This document shows, piece after piece, positions 4,293-5,940 of a DNA stretch of 5,940 nucleotides. Both the position numbers and the translations under genes were made by a program. Where the stretch lies: contig JBDSTZ010000389.1 of NCBI GenBank assembly GCA_039927975.1, positions 1-5,940 of the forward strand, given 5' to 3'. Under the pieces are notes generated by a model. That model was not told the DNA's origin. It ran no database searches and worked only from the letters and a program-made list of their open reading frames with translations. Position 1 is the stretch's first letter. Every line of letters begins with the position of its first letter. The stretch is from JBDSTZ01 sp039927975. Lineage in GTDB: Bacteria > Pseudomonadota > Gammaproteobacteria > Burkholderiales > Burkholderiaceae_D.

Positions 4293-5940
4293 ATGCAGAA
4301 AAACGAATCAATCAGTGGCCTGATCCTGGCCGGCGGGCGTGGCACGCGCATGGGCCAGGTCGACAAGGGCTTGCAGCCGCTGCGCGGCAAACCGATGGTC
4401 GCGCACGTCCTTGAGCGGCTGGCGCCCCAGATCGGCCCCATCGCCATCAACGCCAACCAGAATCTGGCCACCTACGCCGCTTTCGGCGTGCCGGTCTGGC
4501 CCGACGAGACCACCGGTTTCGCCGGCCCGCTGGCCGGCCTGGAAACGGGCATGCGCCACTGCGCCACGCCCTACCTGCTGTGCGCGCCCTGCGACGTGCC
4601 GTCGCTGCCGCACGACCTGGTCGCGCGCCTGTACGCCGCATTGCAGGCCGAGGGCGCCGACCTGGCCATCGCCGTCACGCGGGAAGGCGGCCAGCGCCTG
4701 CAGCCGCACCCCGTGTTCTGCCTGGCCGGCATCCATCTGCTGCCGGTGCTCTCAAGCTACCTGGCCGAGGGCGGCCGCAAGATGGACGGCTGGTACGCCG
4801 GCCTGAAGGTGGCCGAAGTCCTGTTCGAGCAGGCCGACGCCTTCCGCAATATCAACACGCTGGACGAACTGGCCAGCGTCGAACACGCGCGGCCGGCCAG
4901 TCTGCACGACGTCGTCAGCTGCCTGTCCGGGTACGATCCCGACGCGCTGCCGGTACGCCAGGCCCGCCACATCATCGGCCAGTTCGTCACCCCGGTCGGC
5001 GCGGTCGAGCAGGTCGCGCTGCGCAGCGCGCTCGGACGCGTGCTGGCCGCCGACATCATCTCCCCGATCAGCGTGCCGGCGCACGACAACTCGGCGATGG
5101 ATGGTTATGCCTTGCGCGCCGCCGACCTGGCCGCCGACGGCCCCACCACGCTGCGCGTGATCGACACCGTCTACGCCGGCCGCCCGTGCGCGCATGCGCC
5201 CCTGCCGGGCCAGTGCGTGCGCATCATGACCGGCGGCGTCATGCCCGCAGGTTGCGACAGCGTGGTGCCGCAAGAACTCGTGCGGACCATCGACACCGGC
5301 AGCATCACGCTTGACGCCGGCGTGATCAAACCTGGCGACAACCGCCGCTTCGCCGGCGAAGACCTGATGGCCGGCGGCGCCGCACTCAAGGCCGGCAAGA
5401 TCATGCGCCCCGCCGACCTTGGCCTGTTGGCCTCCCTCGGCATTGCCGAAGTGCCGGTGCGGCGGCGCCTGCGGGTGGCCTTCTTTTCCACCGGCGACGA
5501 GCTGCGGTCGATCGGCGAGCCATTGGACGCCGGCTGCGTCTACGACAGCAACCGCTACACCCTGTTCGGCATGCTCACCCGGCTCGGCTGCGACATCATC
5601 GACATGGGCATCGTCAAGGACCAGCCGGACGCGCTCGAAGCGGCGCTGCGCAGCGCCTGCGAAAACGCCGACGCCATCGTCACCTCGGGCGGCGTCTCGG
5701 TCGGCGCGGCCGACTACACGCGCCAGATCATGGCGCGCCTGGGCGATGTGATGTTCTGGAAGATCGGCATGCGGCCGGGCCGCCCGCTCGCCTTTGGCCG
5801 CATCGGCGCCAACGGCAAGAGCGCCTTCCTGTTCGGCCTGCCCGGCAATCCGGTGGCGGTGATGGTGTCCTTCTATTTCTTCGCGCGCGACGCGCTGCTG
5901 GCGATGATGGGCGCACAGGCGCCGCTGCCGCTGATGCGAG
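4293..5940 (+). CDS. mobA-moeA: MobA-MoeA fusion: Mo-cofactor guanylyltransferase / molybdotransferase (3' partial)
   Basis: One frame stays open from ATG 4293 to the window edge (549 codons visible) and encodes two Moco enzymes in series. Residues 1-199 are MobA, which transfers GMP from GTP to Mo-molybdopterin. They show the nucleotide-binding LAGGRGTRMGQVDKG (12-26), GFAGPLAG (75-82), PCDVPSLP (99-106; Asp101 is the expected Mg ligand) and FRNINTLDEL (184-193), the normal MobA end. Residues from about 203 are MoeA, which inserts molybdate into adenylylated molybdopterin: DNSAMDGYA (265-273), MTGG (312-315), GED (355-357), STGDEL (399-404), TSGGVSVG (464-471) and LPGNPV (516-521). The final MoeA domain lies beyond the window. 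Residues D270, T313, D357, E403, D443 and D474 align with E. coli MoeA D59, T100, D142, E188, D228 and D259 (recalled numbering), so both halves look catalytically intact. The start is 14 bases after moaA with no Shine-Dalgarno element, so coupling to moaA is likely. No other ATG gives a complete LAGG motif. Confidence 0.9.
   Translation, partial: MQKNESISGLILAGGRGTRMGQVDKGLQPLRGKPMVAHVLERLAPQIGPIAINANQNLATYAAFGVPVWPDETTGFAGPLAGLETGMRHCATPYLLCAPCDVPSLPHDLVARLYAALQAEGADLAIAVTREGGQRLQPHPVFCLAGIHLLPVLSSYLAEGGRKMDGWYAGLKVAEVLFEQADAFRNINTLDELASVEHARPASLHDVVSCLSGYDPDALPVRQARHIIGQFVTPVGAVEQVALRSALGRVLAADIISPISVPAHDNSAMDGYALRAADLAADGPTTLRVIDTVYAGRPCAHAPLPGQCVRIMTGGVMPAGCDSVVPQELVRTIDTGSITLDAGVIKPGDNRRFAGEDLMAGGAALKAGKIMRPADLGLLASLGIAEVPVRRRLRVAFFSTGDELRSIGEPLDAGCVYDSNRYTLFGMLTRLGCDIIDMGIVKDQPDALEAALRSACENADAIVTSGGVSVGAADYTRQIMARLGDVMFWKIGMRPGRPLAFGRIGANGKSAFLFGLPGNPVAVMVSFYFFARDALLAMMGAQAPLPLMR
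4899..5940 (+). other. MoeA module of the fusion protein (no own start codon)
   Basis: This marks the MoeA part of the fused reading frame. It begins near SLHDVVSCLSGYD (203-215), which looks like the N-terminal helix of a free-standing betaproteobacterial MoeA with its initiator methionine missing. In the frame there is GTG at 4809, inside MobA, and then no ATG, GTG or TTG until GTG 5040, already inside the MoeA fold. Only CTG codons (4860, 4869, 4902 and later) occur between. Domains visible are the N-terminal linker and dimerisation region, domain II around 280-380, and the molybdopterin-binding domain III from about 393 to 540. The module is cut at the window edge before C-terminal domain IV. 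Confidence 0.8.

Noticed and set aside
3118..4311. A 397-codon open frame on the - strand opposite moaA.
   Set aside because: moaA on the + strand has every expected catalytic motif. The antisense frame is open only because of third-position GC bias and has no family signature.
4580..5314. A 244-codon + strand frame, almost entirely Arg, Ala, Gly and Pro, across the mobA/moeA junction.
   Set aside because: It is an off-frame reading of the fusion gene, with the composition typical of a shifted GC-rich frame. The other frame carries MobA and MoeA motifs.
1..5940. Signs of a mobile element, CRISPR array, tRNA or prophage.
   Set aside because: No direct-repeat/spacer pattern, transposase or integrase motif, inverted terminal repeats or tRNA-like fold was seen. 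The only repeats are in-frame within rne.

Overview
The window is about two thirds G+C and densely coding. All real genes lie on the + strand. It reads like a betaproteobacterial chromosome, most likely Burkholderiales and plausibly Oxalobacteraceae (the Massilia/Janthinobacterium/Duganella type). That placement is inferred from the gene order (an RNase E gene next to molybdenum-cofactor genes), the very long Ala/Pro/Val/Glu-rich RNase E tail, and the character of MoaA and MoeA. It was not tested by a search.

Layout. (1) 1-1750: the 3' part of rne. It covers the last few residues of the catalytic half and a complete non-catalytic half of over 500 residues. That half has a probable membrane-binding helix, two arginine-rich RNA-binding-type segments, a tandem AERPER repeat, a VVAEP repeat and a non-repetitive C-terminal end. 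(2) 1751-1856: a 106-base gap with a strong intrinsic terminator for rne (1772-1801), followed by the leader of the next gene. (3) 1857-3176: chrA, a two-domain chromate-type anion transporter. (4) 3169-4278: moaA, the radical-SAM GTP 3',8-cyclase, which starts inside the end of chrA. (5) 4293-5940: one uninterrupted reading frame encoding a MobA (Mo-cofactor guanylyltransferase) domain followed directly by a MoeA (molybdotransferase) domain. It runs off the right edge.

The genes downstream of the terminator probably form one transcription unit, chrA-moaA-mobA/moeA. MoaA carries out the first step of molybdenum cofactor synthesis. The MoeA module inserts molybdate into molybdopterin, and the MobA module adds GMP to make the guanine dinucleotide form. 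The intermediate enzymes (MoaC, MoaD/E, MoeB, MogA) are not in the window.

The most notable feature is the MobA-MoeA fusion. The two domains share one frame, there is no stop between them, and there is no ATG, GTG or TTG in that frame from 4812 to 5039, so MoeA has no obvious independent start. The second notable feature is the 8-base overlap joining an oxyanion transporter to the first Moco gene.
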